Of a DNA stretch of 64,000 bases, positions 26,729 through 35,924 are shown piece by piece. The stretch spans positions 55,418-119,417 of the forward strand of contig NZ_KE386849.1 in assembly GCF_000429125.1 (NCBI RefSeq), given 5' to 3'. Numbering within the stretch: position 1 is the first letter of the stretch; each line of letters starts with the position of its first letter. A program made the translations under genes and the position numbers. Source of the stretch: Aequorivita capsosiphonis DSM 23843. Lineage in GTDB: Bacteria > Bacteroidota > Bacteroidia > Flavobacteriales > Flavobacteriaceae. The notes under the pieces were generated by a model. The model did no database searches. It was given only the letters and a program-made list of their open reading frames with translations, and was not told the DNA's origin.

Positions 26729-27910
26729 TTATTGGGCTCTTAAATGAGCCAATAATCGTTCTGCACTTTGATCGTCTTGATGTTTAAAAAATTGATCTCT
26801 TAATTTTTTCCGTTTTGCACCGTAGGTATCTGTTCCATTTTCCAAGACATTTTGAAGGTGTTCAAAAAAAGCATCTTGGGTTCTAAGAATTGGTGTTGGC
26901 ATCCATGCTTCCAAATCATCAAAAACAAAACCACGTTCAGCTTTGTATTTCTCAAAATCACTGCTTAGGCAGATAATAGGTTTGTCAATTAGTAAATAGT
27001 CGATAATAATGGAAGACACATCAGAAATCAGTGCATCGGTACAAGCCGCTAAATGATATAGAGTGATACCTTGATCCCACAACCATTGGTCGTTAATGAA
27101 TAGAATATTGCTTAAATCTTGTGATACATCTTTTTGCATGGAAAAAGGATGTGGTTTTACAATGCACAAGGTGTTTTTCTCTTTTAATAACTCATTAAAT
27201 TTTTGCGCATCAAAGTCCTTAACCTGAAACGCATTATCCACAGAAGTTCCATGGGTAGCATGAGACCCTATAAAATCTTGTCTTAAAGTCGGTAGCCAAA
27301 TAAAAACTTTGTCATAATTTAATAAATCCCCTTTAATCTTTCTTTTCCAGTTTTCTTTGTCTTTATGGATGCGCACCAAGATATCATTTCTAGGATAACC
27401 AGATTGCGTTACACTATCGAGCGGCACTGCAAAGGCTTTTGAAAAAATACCTTGTGTCAAAGGAGAAGTTCCAATTGTGATATCCGCAAAAACGCCACCT
27501 GTTTTTTTGTACTTCAAGTTGCCAATACGCTTATAAGGAATGCCATGCCAAATATTGATCAGTTTTTGATTTTCTATATAATATCGGGGGTGTTTCCAGT
27601 GCGCAAAAACGCAATATTTACTTTCTATAAATTTTGATTCAAATAACTTTCTGTGATTTTCATTTAGAACAATGGCCTTGGAACTTACTACCTTCTCAGC
27701 TGCTGCTACTAATCGTTCAGGAATCCCATAATAAACCGGTTTACCTGAATGTTCAGCGAAATAATTAACGGCTTCAATTATATTTACTTCTAAGTTCCAA
27801 GGGTCTGAGAAAAAAAACTGTTCTTTCTTGGGTGTTTTTTTAGAAATACGCCTTATTCGTTTTATTTGTTCATATTCCAGTTTGTTTTTAATTTTTTGCA
27901 GTAATTTCAT
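26729..27910 (-). CDS. CDP-glycerol/CDP-ribitol phosphotransferase, TagF/TagB family (copy 3)
   Basis: This 393-residue protein has LINIWHGIPYKRIGNL and ALISDVSSIIIDYLLIDKP as signature motifs, with YPRNDILVR and CIVKPHPFSM in between. The canonical TDYSS is SDVSS here. It lies 62 bases upstream (in transcription order) of the CDP-ribitol enzyme and is closely similar in layout to copy 2. The 296 bases between it and the GpsA-TagD gene show no gene remnant that I can recognise. Confidence 0.88.
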   Translation of the reverse strand: MKLLQKIKNKLEYEQIKRIRRISKKTPKKEQFFFSDPWNLEVNIIEAVNYFAEHSGKPVYYGIPERLVAAAEKVVSSKAIVLNENHRKLFESKFIESKYCVFAHWKHPRYYIENQKLINIWHGIPYKRIGNLKYKKTGGVFADITIGTSPLTQGIFSKAFAVPLDSVTQSGYPRNDILVRIHKDKENWKRKIKGDLLNYDKVFIWLPTLRQDFIGSHATHGTSVDNAFQVKDFDAQKFNELLKEKNTLCIVKPHPFSMQKDVSQDLSNILFINDQWLWDQGITLYHLAACTDALISDVSSIIIDYLLIDKPIICLSSDFEKYKAERGFVFDDLEAWMPTPILRTQDAFFEHLQNVLENGTDTYGAKRKKLRDQFFKHQDDQSAERLLAHLRAQ

Positions 27911-28206
27911 TATAAAACTAGTTATTTATAATATCAAACTCTTAGTGAAGGTAAATCAAAGCTCACTGCCTTGAATTCGCAAATATATCCAATTATAATG
28001 ATTTATATTATGTGTATTTTTTTATTAAAGCATGGCGACAAGTTGAGGATTTTCAATCAAGAAATAGCTCGAATGTTTAATATCTAATCATTTCGTCTAC
28101 GCAACAACTCGCAACTTATATTTATAATTTTGTTAAAAACCGGTAGCTTTAAAACAAAACTCCCCACTCATAGGCAGATCAACACCTATTACTTTTTCTC
28201 AAAAAA

Positions 28207-29571
28207 CTAGTCTTTATCTAAAACTTTCTTTAAAGCTGAAGTGGAAATCCCGCGAGTTCTTGGAAAGTAACGGACTTCACAAAATTCATTTAAGTGATCG
28301 AATTTTCCTTCCCAGTCGCTACCCATTACAAATACATCCACATGATGAGTTTGTACATCATCTGCTTTTTGTTCCCACGTATTTTCTGGAATTACAAGAT
28401 CAACATAAGGCAGCGCCTCTAATAGCTGCTTGCGTTTTTCATACTTAATAACACAGACTTTGTCTTTACCCTCATTAAAAGTATCGGTTGATAAGCCTAC
28501 AATAAGCCTATCCCCTAGTTGCTTGGCGCGTCTTAAAATCTCTAAATGGCCGTAATGCAAGAGGTCAAATGTACCATAGGTTAGTACGGTAGTATAATTC
28601 TTTTTGAAAAGTTCATCGAAGTCTAAGTTGATGGCTTTTTTATCTTCTCTTACCAATAAGGAAATTAACTCTTCTAATAAAGGAAGCTTCTTTCTTAAAT
28701 CTTCGGAGATAATGGAGTCGATTAACTTTAAGGTTTTAATTCCCTCTAGAACTACAGAATTCTCTTGAAAGGATGCATTATAAAATCCTTTTCCAATTAA
28801 GAGGCCTAGCGTACGATTTCTACTTAAGTCGTTAAGTGCGGTTAAGGAAATATCACCAACTCCACAACTTAAATCCATAGTTTCGGGCTTCCCTCCCATG
28901 GCTTTGAGAATGATTTTTATTTCGGAAAAAGCTTTGGTCAAAAATAAAAAGCGTGTGTTGGCAGCGTTGTATTTGGCATCAATTTGACCCAACAAGATGG
29001 CGTAAATATTCTTTAAGGCACTTAATAGCTCCACGCCTCTTATATCCGTTGTAAAATCCAAATAGATATTCGATTTTGAAAACGCAGCTTCCACTTTGGT
29101 AAGTTGCGCTTTATTTTCAAAACCTAGCGTAACAAGTGTTGGGGCAGAATTGATCATTTCTACGCTAAAAGAGGCTCCTTTTAAGGTGATAATGTTATCA
29201 CACTCCAGTTTTTCTCTTAAATACTCAACGATGGTTTGTCCTTCGTCAAAAAGTCCTTTAGCTACATTGACAATAAGACATTCTGGATTAAGATATTTCT
29301 TTAGGGAAATTGTGATTTGTGGAATACTCTTGGTGGGAATAGCCAAAAACACCAACTCAGCAGCCTGCAGAGAAGATAAATCTGTAGAAGCTATTAAATT
29401 ATGTGGCAATCTTTTATTTGGAAAATACTTTGAGTTGAAATGGGTTTTATTAATTTCGTCTTTAACTTGCTCATCACGCACCAAAATTGTGACTTGGTTT
29501 ATATCGTTTTCCGCAATTTCGCAGGCCATAGCAGTTCCAAAAGACCCACCGCCAAGAATTGTAATTTTCAT
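28207..29571 (-). CDS. Fused glycerol-3-phosphate dehydrogenase / glycerol-3-phosphate cytidylyltransferase (GpsA-TagD)
   Basis: This 454-residue two-domain enzyme has an NAD(P)H-dependent glycerol-3-phosphate dehydrogenase at residues 1 to about 315: ILGGGSFGTA (5-14), LAIPTKSIP, VNVAKGL, the catalytic lysine segment LSALKNIYAILLG (Lys187) and LSRNRTLG. A TagD-type nucleotidyltransferase follows at about 327-454: TYGTFDLLHYGH (331-342, the HxGH motif), VMGSDWEGKF and FPRTRGISTS. One chain would thus reduce dihydroxyacetone phosphate to sn-glycerol-3-phosphate and convert it with CTP to CDP-glycerol. A TagF-like gene lies immediately upstream. The start MKITILGGGS is unambiguous. Confidence 0.9.
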   Translation of the reverse strand: MKITILGGGSFGTAMACEIAENDINQVTILVRDEQVKDEINKTHFNSKYFPNKRLPHNLIASTDLSSLQAAELVFLAIPTKSIPQITISLKKYLNPECLIVNVAKGLFDEGQTIVEYLREKLECDNIITLKGASFSVEMINSAPTLVTLGFENKAQLTKVEAAFSKSNIYLDFTTDIRGVELLSALKNIYAILLGQIDAKYNAANTRFLFLTKAFSEIKIILKAMGGKPETMDLSCGVGDISLTALNDLSRNRTLGLLIGKGFYNASFQENSVVLEGIKTLKLIDSIISEDLRKKLPLLEELISLLVREDKKAINLDFDELFKKNYTTVLTYGTFDLLHYGHLEILRRAKQLGDRLIVGLSTDTFNEGKDKVCVIKYEKRKQLLEALPYVDLVIPENTWEQKADDVQTHHVDVFVMGSDWEGKFDHLNEFCEVRYFPRTRGISTSALKKVLDKD

Positions 29572-29674
29572 AATTTAATTGATAAGGTTTAGCTTCACTA
29601 AAAAGCGAATGCAAAAGTAAGGTTTTTATAGGAACTCGTTTGAAGATGTTGACAAGATTGCTATTTGGACTAAA

Positions 29675-30820
29675 TTATAGTTTCAAGATCTCCTCAGTCA
29701 CACGCTTACTTGAGTTGCCATCCAAGTATTTATGAAATTGATTTTTAAAAGCATTATAACTTTCTTTATATTCCTTATCCTCCATCCAATCATTAGTTGT
29801 TATTCTCTCTAATAACTCTTCTTCTTTATACATAAAAGGTTTTGGTAATATTTCCTCTAAGTCATAATACATAGATCTGCAACTTTCAAGATACATATCT
29901 AAGTCGTACATATAAAGTAAAACAGGTTTATCCATAATTACAAAATCAGTTATAATACCACTGTAATCAGATATCAATAAATTTGTGATTAGGAGTAATT
30001 CTTGGGGATCTTTAATTATACTTGAATAATCCTTAATATTAGAATAATAAGAAGGAACTATTAAATGCTTATCCCATGGATGTTTCTTAACGATAAAGAC
30101 CTCATTGTTTTTTACTAAGTGGTCATTTAACTTTTTCCAGAAATTATCAGAAAAGGGAGATGTAGTTGCTTCATCTCTAAAAGTCGGGGCATAAGAAATA
30201 ACCTTGTCATAATTTTCTAGCTTATATTTTTTGCGCAGGCTGCGAAAATAATCTTTCTCTTTAAAAAACACATCGTTTCGAGGAGAGCCTGTAATTCGCG
30301 CATTTTCAACTTGGAATGAAACATTTTTTCTAATAGTATCAGACTCTGAAGTTGCAACAACTAATTTAATCTGAGGAGATAAGTTCTTGACAACTCGAAT
30401 ATAATTTTCAGTATGATTAGTTAAGAGAACAATATTCTTAAATCCAGTGCCATGCCATAATTGAATGATTGAAAACTGACCATTTTCTAATAAAGGATCA
30501 AAAACTATCATATCAAGTATGATATGTTCGGCCCGTAAAATACTCCAATAACTTGATAAAGTGTTTCTTTTTACCGTTAACCCATTTTCTTCTTTTGGTA
30601 TTACTGCGTCTTTATTCCCCAAAAGAACCAAAGCATAATCGATCTCTGGGTGATTATTCTCAATGTATTGTAATAATGCTAAACTATTTCCTGAAAGAAT
30701 GTTCTTACGATCGTGCGTAGGAATAAAAACAAAGTAATTCCTTTTTTTGGGGATAATTCTTGATAAAATTGGTGCTGAAGTGGCTACTGCTTTTTGGAAT
30801 AATTTCGCTTTCCAATTCAT
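29675..30820 (-). CDS. CDP-glycerol phosphotransferase, TagF/TagB family (copy 4)
   Basis: This 381-residue family member has IIQLWHGTGFKNIVLL and LLISDYSGIITDFVIMDKP as signature motifs and SPRNDVFFKE and FIVKKHPWDK between them. It directly precedes the CDP-glycerol-making fusion gene (103-base gap), so CDP-glycerol is a reasonable donor. Near the start is SAPILSRIIPKKRNYFVFIP, which may be an amphipathic membrane-association helix, as in other TagF/TagB proteins. Confidence 0.87.
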   Translation of the reverse strand: MNWKAKLFQKAVATSAPILSRIIPKKRNYFVFIPTHDRKNILSGNSLALLQYIENNHPEIDYALVLLGNKDAVIPKEENGLTVKRNTLSSYWSILRAEHIILDMIVFDPLLENGQFSIIQLWHGTGFKNIVLLTNHTENYIRVVKNLSPQIKLVVATSESDTIRKNVSFQVENARITGSPRNDVFFKEKDYFRSLRKKYKLENYDKVISYAPTFRDEATTSPFSDNFWKKLNDHLVKNNEVFIVKKHPWDKHLIVPSYYSNIKDYSSIIKDPQELLLITNLLISDYSGIITDFVIMDKPVLLYMYDLDMYLESCRSMYYDLEEILPKPFMYKEEELLERITTNDWMEDKEYKESYNAFKNQFHKYLDGNSSKRVTEEILKL

Positions 30821-30832
30821 AAATCTAAATTA

Positions 30833-31261
30833 TTAATTAGCTTTTTCTTTAAAACACTGTTTTAAAGAAATCAGATTATTTTCGCTTAGTTCCAAAGGGC
30901 TTAAAACATTTGGTGGTTTGGGCCAATCTTGATCCTGATACTGCTGCCCGTCAAATTCAATCGGCTTTTCATATCTTGGTATCACGTGAAAATGCACTTG
31001 ATAATCGACCATCATCAATGCTAAATAATTAATCTTATCTGGATGGAAAGTTTTTTCTAATAGCGTTTCAACAAGTTTAAAGGCTTCGCTGAGCTCTTTT
31101 CCTTCAAGTTCGGTTAATTCTCCAAGATGTGGACATGTACGATCTAAAGACAAGATTAAAGACCCCAAAGTTACTTGTTGAGGCCGCAAACTAATGACCC
31201 AAGAGCCCGTTTTTTGTAATTGAAATTTTTCAATTTGAAATTTTTCTCTAAACGCTTTCAT
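30833..31261 (-). CDS. HIT-superfamily protein with a Q-x-H-x-H motif
   Basis: This 142-residue protein shows the HIT ending YQVHFHVIPRYEKP. The canonical pattern is H-x-H-x-H-x-x-P-R; here the first histidine is Gln88, while His90 (the usual nucleophile position) and His92 remain. HIT proteins hydrolyse or transfer nucleotides (AMP, dinucleoside polyphosphates, galactose-1-P). It sits between a TagF-like gene (12 bases away) and the second MITE copy. A role in recycling CMP-linked or nucleotide-activated intermediates is conceivable; it could equally be a passenger. Confidence 0.75.
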   Translation of the reverse strand: MKAFREKFQIEKFQLQKTGSWVISLRPQQVTLGSLILSLDRTCPHLGELTELEGKELSEAFKLVETLLEKTFHPDKINYLALMMVDYQVHFHVIPRYEKPIEFDGQQYQDQDWPKPPNVLSPLELSENNLISLKQCFKEKAN

Positions 31262-31362
31262 GATTTTTATTTCTTTAAAAGTTGATTCAATTTATTTCAA
31301 TTTGTAGAAGCTATTTCTCTTATAAAAGGAGAATATTGAAATTCCACGCTAAGATTAAAATT

Positions 31363-31594
31363 TTTGGCTCTAGTTTAAACTGGCTATTATAATAGCCATA
31401 TCCGATTTTCGACATTTTGTAACTTTTTAGCCCCAATAAATATCGAGAGGGGCAAGAACAAAAGGTCGAAAATTCAATCATTTCCACCCCGACCCTAAAG
31501 GGAATAATTGAATTTTCTTCTATTGGACTAATTTGAAACCTTCGAAATATCAATTTATACCGAAATATTAACGGGAAGCTAAACTAGAGCCAAA
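31363..31594. repeat. MITE-like intergenic repeat, copy 2 (perfect 14-bp ends)
   Basis: This 232-base element has perfect inverted ends: TTTGGCTCTAGTTT at 31363-31376 and AAACTAGAGCCAAA at 31581-31594. The interior matches copy 1 (792-1037) block by block, and an internal hairpin is formed by GAAAATTCAATCATT with AATAATTGAATTTTC. The 77-codon reading frame across it has no family features. It separates the HIT gene from a GT2 gene. Confidence 0.8.
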
Positions 31595-31609
31595 TTTATC
31601 TAAGCAACA

Positions 31610-32668
31610 TTATGTTCTTTTTTTAAGGGAATCAAAAGTTTTTGGACCTAATAGGAATCGTACCCAGAAGCTAAAATTCTTTCGTTCCATTTTTAGCGGA
31701 TAAGGAATATATTCTCTGTAAAGCTTTAATATTTCCAATCTATTAAAAATATCCAAGCCGTGATATAACATTCTAAAGCTAAATTTCTGTTTTTCCTGTA
31801 CAACAATGTGGCTGTAAAGGTACTTAGAATTTTCATTAAATAAATCTCGACTTTTCTTATGATTATATAAACGCTTACGCATCCATTTTTTTTGTTCTTC
31901 GTTGGTGCCAAACCTTCCGTGATTGGTAGAACCAGAAACACCTACTCTATAAACAGCCATCGGCTCACCCCCAATATAACCGATATTTCCGTGCAAAGCA
32001 CAGATCATTTGTACAGGATAATCCCCTATTGGAGATTGAGAAACCCATTTGGGATAGTTATTCACTAGTGATGCTTTTACCAATCGACTAACGGTTCGAG
32101 CATATTTACCTTTTATAAATTCTTCGGATGTATATTTTATATCATCAGGTGCTCTGGGACCAACAATCTTATCCACTTTATTTTTGGTCATAAATACATG
32201 GCGTACCGAATGATAGCACATGCTACAATCAGGATTGTCCTCCATAAAATCCACTTGCTTTTGCAATTTTAAAGGATCTGTCCAATAATCGTCGCCTTCA
32301 CAGAAGGCAATATATTTGGCCACTTGTCTGGCCTTAAAATAAGGTTGAAGCACCTCCCTACGGTTTTCCTTTCTATATGTATTTATCGATTGACAAAAAG
32401 CAAATATTAAATCGGGATATTTTTTTTCGTACTCATTTATGATACTCGCCGTTTTATCTGTAGAACAATCTTCAAAAATGACAATTCTAACTGGAAAAGT
32501 TGTTTTCTGCATTAAAATACCATCTATGCAATCTCTAATATAAGGCTCGTGATTATAGGTTAGTGTAGCGGTTGCAACAAAAGGTAAAGTACCTTCTGGC
32601 CATTTTTGCTCTGATATGGCAATGGGGTTAGGTAATGAATCGTGATTATGTTGTTGCTTTTGATTCAT
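31610..32668 (-). CDS. Glycosyltransferase family 2 (paralog group A, copy 1)
   Basis: This 352-residue GT-A enzyme has VATATLTYNHEPYIRDCIDG, VIFEDCSTDKTASI and AFCEGDDYWTDPLKL (metal-binding acidic cluster). The second half carries a block, YIGGEPMAVYRVGVSGSTN, shared almost unchanged with genes at 37508 and 40466, followed by a common tail RKRLYNHKKSRDLFNENS. The frame extends upstream to a TTG at 32722, but the ATG at 32668 (MNQKQQHNHD) is preferred. The donor is unknown; the group probably adds the same or a similar sugar. Confidence 0.87.
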   Translation of the reverse strand: MNQKQQHNHDSLPNPIAISEQKWPEGTLPFVATATLTYNHEPYIRDCIDGILMQKTTFPVRIVIFEDCSTDKTASIINEYEKKYPDLIFAFCQSINTYRKENRREVLQPYFKARQVAKYIAFCEGDDYWTDPLKLQKQVDFMEDNPDCSMCYHSVRHVFMTKNKVDKIVGPRAPDDIKYTSEEFIKGKYARTVSRLVKASLVNNYPKWVSQSPIGDYPVQMICALHGNIGYIGGEPMAVYRVGVSGSTNHGRFGTNEEQKKWMRKRLYNHKKSRDLFNENSKYLYSHIVVQEKQKFSFRMLYHGLDIFNRLEILKLYREYIPYPLKMERKNFSFWVRFLLGPKTFDSLKKRT

Positions 32669-32767
32669 TTTTTTAGTTATTAGAGATTTTACGTATGCTA
32701 TATTTTCTATTTTATTTATCAAGCTCTAAATACATCTAGGTTCTTCTGAACAAATAAATGGTGTGAG

Positions 32768-33715
32768 TTATATAAATTTTTTAGATTCTTTTTCGATTAT
32801 TTTATTTAATAGGTGGTCACATTCTTCATCCCAGGCTATGGGTATTTCTAATTTCTTGTTGGAGTAATAATTATCTTTAAATGTATTTATTGCAATTTTC
32901 AAAGACTCTGTAAAGCCTAGAGAGAATTTATGAGGCGATCTGTTGGATCCTATCTTTATATTATTTTTCCCTATTAACTTTCTCTTATTTTCTGCTTTGA
33001 AAGAAGTAGGATCAAAATTTACTCCAATTAGCTTATTAAACTTTTCCTGATCAGTTGTTTTTGAATATGAAAAAAGAGCTTCAAATTGAAATACATGAAT
33101 ATTGGTTTGATTGAAATATTCACACAATACACCCATAAGTTTTCCTTTTAAATACCATTTTAAGCCTAATTGCATATAACCCAAATTTAATTCACTGGTC
33201 AACATACCTTTAAGATTTGACAAAGCCATAATGCTTCTATAGTGATAAAAGTATTGGGCATACCAACTATGAATTGCCTCTTTTTCATTTCTTTCAATCA
33301 ATATAATATCGATGTTATAACTGTGCTCAGTGCCAAATTCCTTAAGTCTACTAAAAATCTTATAGGGGTCTGCTCCATAAACACCTATATGATAGTTCAT
33401 TGCTTGAAAAAGAAGGGTTGTGAATGTTTCAAAGGATAGTAAAATTGGTATTTCTGAATTAATGTCTCCAAATCTTTTGATTTCTTCAGATTTAAGAAAA
33501 GTATCAAATAGAATAAAACTGGCAGTCAATTCATCTTCGGTTATATAAGCCAAATCTCCTATGAAATTAAATATTGGCATCAAATGTTGATCGTTTAATC
33601 CATCATCTTTACCTAGATACCTATATTTCTTCGTCTTTGGGAACACTTGTCTTTGCAAGGTGGTAGACCCCGCTTTAGGCATTCCGATATGAATTAATAA
33701 ATTTCGTTTGCTCAT
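32768..33715 (-). CDS. Sulfotransferase-like P-loop protein
   Basis: This 315-residue protein begins LLIHIGMPKAGSTTLQRQVF, the PAPS 5'-phosphosulfate-binding loop of sulfotransferases (consensus PKxGTT/S). IILIERNEKEAIHSWYAQYF is the likely 3'-phosphate-binding region with Arg and Ser. The rest is poorly conserved, as in most carbohydrate sulfotransferases. It would sulfate a sugar using PAPS in the cytoplasm. Its ATG overlaps the stop of the TagF copy 5 gene by 4 bases (33712-33715), so the two are coupled. Confidence 0.75.
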   Translation of the reverse strand: MSKRNLLIHIGMPKAGSTTLQRQVFPKTKKYRYLGKDDGLNDQHLMPIFNFIGDLAYITEDELTASFILFDTFLKSEEIKRFGDINSEIPILLSFETFTTLLFQAMNYHIGVYGADPYKIFSRLKEFGTEHSYNIDIILIERNEKEAIHSWYAQYFYHYRSIMALSNLKGMLTSELNLGYMQLGLKWYLKGKLMGVLCEYFNQTNIHVFQFEALFSYSKTTDQEKFNKLIGVNFDPTSFKAENKRKLIGKNNIKIGSNRSPHKFSLGFTESLKIAINTFKDNYYSNKKLEIPIAWDEECDHLLNKIIEKESKKFI

Positions 33716-34989
33716 ACTATTTTCAATTCTGACTTTAGTTTCTCTATCAACCTTAAAGCGTTATTTGCATCAATAGTATCAAAAAACATTTCCCTAATCA
33801 TTTTATATTTTTCAGCTTCACATTGATTAAAATTATGAATTTCTTTATTTAAAGCTTCTATTAATTTTTTAAACTCTTTTACTATGGGACCAGGAAAGGC
33901 AAAATCCATATCGTAAATAAGTCCGTCTTGATGCTTACTATAATGTTCCAGATCATAGGCAAAACTAAATACGGGTTTATTTAGATAAACTGCATCTAAA
34001 TATAAACTACTGTAATCTGTGATAATAATATCCGATTCAATTATACAAGGCGCAATTTCAGGAATAAGCCTATTGCCTAAATCAAAAATAAATTCGTTAT
34101 CAATTAATTGTTCAGCGGGAAACCTATTTACTCCCTTTCTCAAATAATGCATTCGTACCCCTAAAATAGCATTATTATTTTTTAAAAAGTCTTTTAAACT
34201 ACGAATATCCTCTTTGCTAAAATTGTAATATGCAGCATCTTTAACGGCATCTGTTTGTCTATGTGTTGGGGCATAGAGAATTAATTTTTTGCTTTTTTTA
34301 AGTTCCCTTATTTTTATTAATTGATTTAAAATGTAGCTTGGCAATTCCACATCTGTTTTTAATAAAAAATCGTTTTTAGGTAAGCCAAGTGGGATTACTT
34401 TTTTAGGATCGATAGGATGAAAAACGGCGGCCATAACATACCCATCAACTTTAGACGAAGCTGGGATCATAGAATAGTTTTCCCGTTCGTATTTTCTATA
34501 ACTAATTTTATTATATCTATCTCTTAAATCGGTATTCCATAAGGAAAGGATTTGTTTTAAAGGGATACCATGCCATAGATTAACAACATGTCTAGACTGC
34601 ATATCCATCCTTATGATACTATACTTTGTATCATTATTCCATCTTAATGTGAAATCCCAGGAAATTGCATTTGAAACAAAAAGCACTTTGCATTGCATTA
34701 ATAGGTAAAGTCCACGAAATGAATGTAGTTGTACTAGTTCATAATTTACTGTATCATCTATTTCAAACCCATTATGGCTATCTCTATAAAATAAAATTTT
34801 CTTTAGAGTTACGTCCTTTTTAATATGCTCAAAAACAGCACGGGGGTTCTCAATAAATTTTGTAGAATCAGAAAAATGCACTGGAAATCCCCAATAAGAT
34901 GGTTTCTTTTTTACAAACCTGTCCAGTAGATACCATATTGGTAATACTACATATTCGGTACAAGATTTAAATTTTAAAAGGAAATTCAA
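33712..34989 (-). CDS. CDP-glycerol/CDP-ribitol phosphotransferase, TagF/TagB family (copy 5)
   Basis: This 425-residue family member, the longest of the five, has VVNLWHGIPLKQILSL and IIITDYSSLYLDAVYLNKP as signature motifs, LPKNDFLLK and an APTHRQ block between them. The start codon is TTG at 34989: no ATG occurs in the first 70 codons and a TAA lies two codons upstream, so TTG is the only start that keeps the family N-terminus. It shares LWHGIPL and TDYSS motifs more closely with copy 1 than with copies 2 and 3. Confidence 0.86.
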   Translation of the reverse strand: MNFLLKFKSCTEYVVLPIWYLLDRFVKKKPSYWGFPVHFSDSTKFIENPRAVFEHIKKDVTLKKILFYRDSHNGFEIDDTVNYELVQLHSFRGLYLLMQCKVLFVSNAISWDFTLRWNNDTKYSIIRMDMQSRHVVNLWHGIPLKQILSLWNTDLRDRYNKISYRKYERENYSMIPASSKVDGYVMAAVFHPIDPKKVIPLGLPKNDFLLKTDVELPSYILNQLIKIRELKKSKKLILYAPTHRQTDAVKDAAYYNFSKEDIRSLKDFLKNNNAILGVRMHYLRKGVNRFPAEQLIDNEFIFDLGNRLIPEIAPCIIESDIIITDYSSLYLDAVYLNKPVFSFAYDLEHYSKHQDGLIYDMDFAFPGPIVKEFKKLIEALNKEIHNFNQCEAEKYKMIREMFFDTIDANNALRLIEKLKSELKIV

Positions 34990-35054
34990 AGTTTAAGCTA
35001 TTTGATTAATGTAGTCCTATTTCGTTTTTTTAATGTTCAGTGCTGTATTTACAG

Positions 35055-35235
35055 TCCCGAGGCTTCGGGAGCACGAAACCGTCTGTCCTCCGGTGGGTAA
35101 AGCAGTGGACAAGTTTTAGTTCTGTTAGTTATCGGGAAGGTCTATCATCTAATTAAATTCAAAACTCTAAAGCTTTGCGTTCTTTGCGTCTCCGCGGTAT
35201 ATTTTTCACCGCAAAGGCGCCGAGGTCGCAAAGAA
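35055..35235. repeat. Palindromic intergenic repeats
   Basis: Two repeat types lie in the 353-base gap between TagF copy 5 and the acetyltransferase. TCCCGA/TCGGGA forms a tetraloop hairpin at 35055-35070. From 35172 to 35235 there is a palindromic segment built from CTTTGCGTC, CCGCGGT and ACCGCAAAGGCG, CGCAAAG, a widespread GC-rich intergenic repeat type. An 83-codon frame across the second repeat (35159-35410) overlaps the real acetyltransferase end and is not a gene. Confidence 0.55.
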
Positions 35236-35342
35236 AAAATGTTTTATTAAACAGAAGGTTAGGTTGCCAAGTTAAAAGAAATTCGGGGTCTAGTGCCAAC
35301 GCGAAGTAAGGTCTTAGATCTTGATAGGATGCAACCAGTAAA

Positions 35343-35906
35343 TTATTTATCTTCCCAGTAATTATTTTGTTTAACCAATTCAAAATAATCGTCTCTAGTG
35401 ATACCGACAATTATTTTATCCCAGAATTGATTTTTTTTAAAATAATAATTGCGTTGACGTCCTTCTTCTTTCCAACCACATTTTCCAACATAGAGCCTCA
35501 GACTTGCTGCGTTATATGCTATCATAGAACCATTTAAGCGTTGAAAGCCTAACTCTTCAAAAGCATATTTCATGATAGCCATAACAGTTTCTAGACCATA
35601 ACCTTTCCCTCTTATTTCTTTATCTCCAAGCATCATCCCGTGAAAAGCATTGCGATTTTTCCAATCAATATCTACTAAATTTGCGGTACCAATAACCCCT
35701 AGCTCTGGGGCTTCAATCACAAATCTTTGGTTTATTGAATTCACTGAGAAAGATGAAAACCATCTTAATTGGTCCTCCATATTAGTTGGAAAATGCCAAC
35801 CTTCCAACCAATATTGGATTTCTACAGTATTAGCCCATTTATTTAATAACTCGAGATCTTCTTTTTCAATAGCTCGGAGTTTAATATTTTTTCCCTGTAT
35901 GTTCAT
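35343..35906 (-). CDS. GNAT-family N-acetyltransferase (RimJ/RimL-like)
   Basis: This 187-residue protein follows the GNAT order: IKLRAIEKEDLELLNKWANT (first strand and helix), GVIGTANLVDIDW, then EIRGKGYGLETVMAIM (acetyl-CoA pyrophosphate loop, R/Q-x-x-G-x-G/A) and FQRLNGSMIAYNAASLRLY with the late Asn. It probably acetylates an amino sugar or its precursor. Nineteen bases separate it from the WbqC gene, and the equivalent pair is fused into one protein at 58918-60144, so the two work together. Confidence 0.83.
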   Translation of the reverse strand: MNIQGKNIKLRAIEKEDLELLNKWANTVEIQYWLEGWHFPTNMEDQLRWFSSFSVNSINQRFVIEAPELGVIGTANLVDIDWKNRNAFHGMMLGDKEIRGKGYGLETVMAIMKYAFEELGFQRLNGSMIAYNAASLRLYVGKCGWKEEGRQRNYYFKKNQFWDKIIVGITRDDYFELVKQNNYWEDK

Positions 35907-35924
35907 AATAGGTGATTTAAAATT

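Noticed and set aside
32669..32722. Extended N-terminus of the GT2 gene from a TTG at 32722
   Set aside because: The extra 18 residues are not shared with paralogs and an ATG follows; the same reasoning was used at 10886, 41470 and 57890.
35159..35410. 83-codon minus-strand frame before the acetyltransferase end
   Set aside because: It translates a palindromic intergenic repeat and overlaps the real acetyltransferase gene in another frame.
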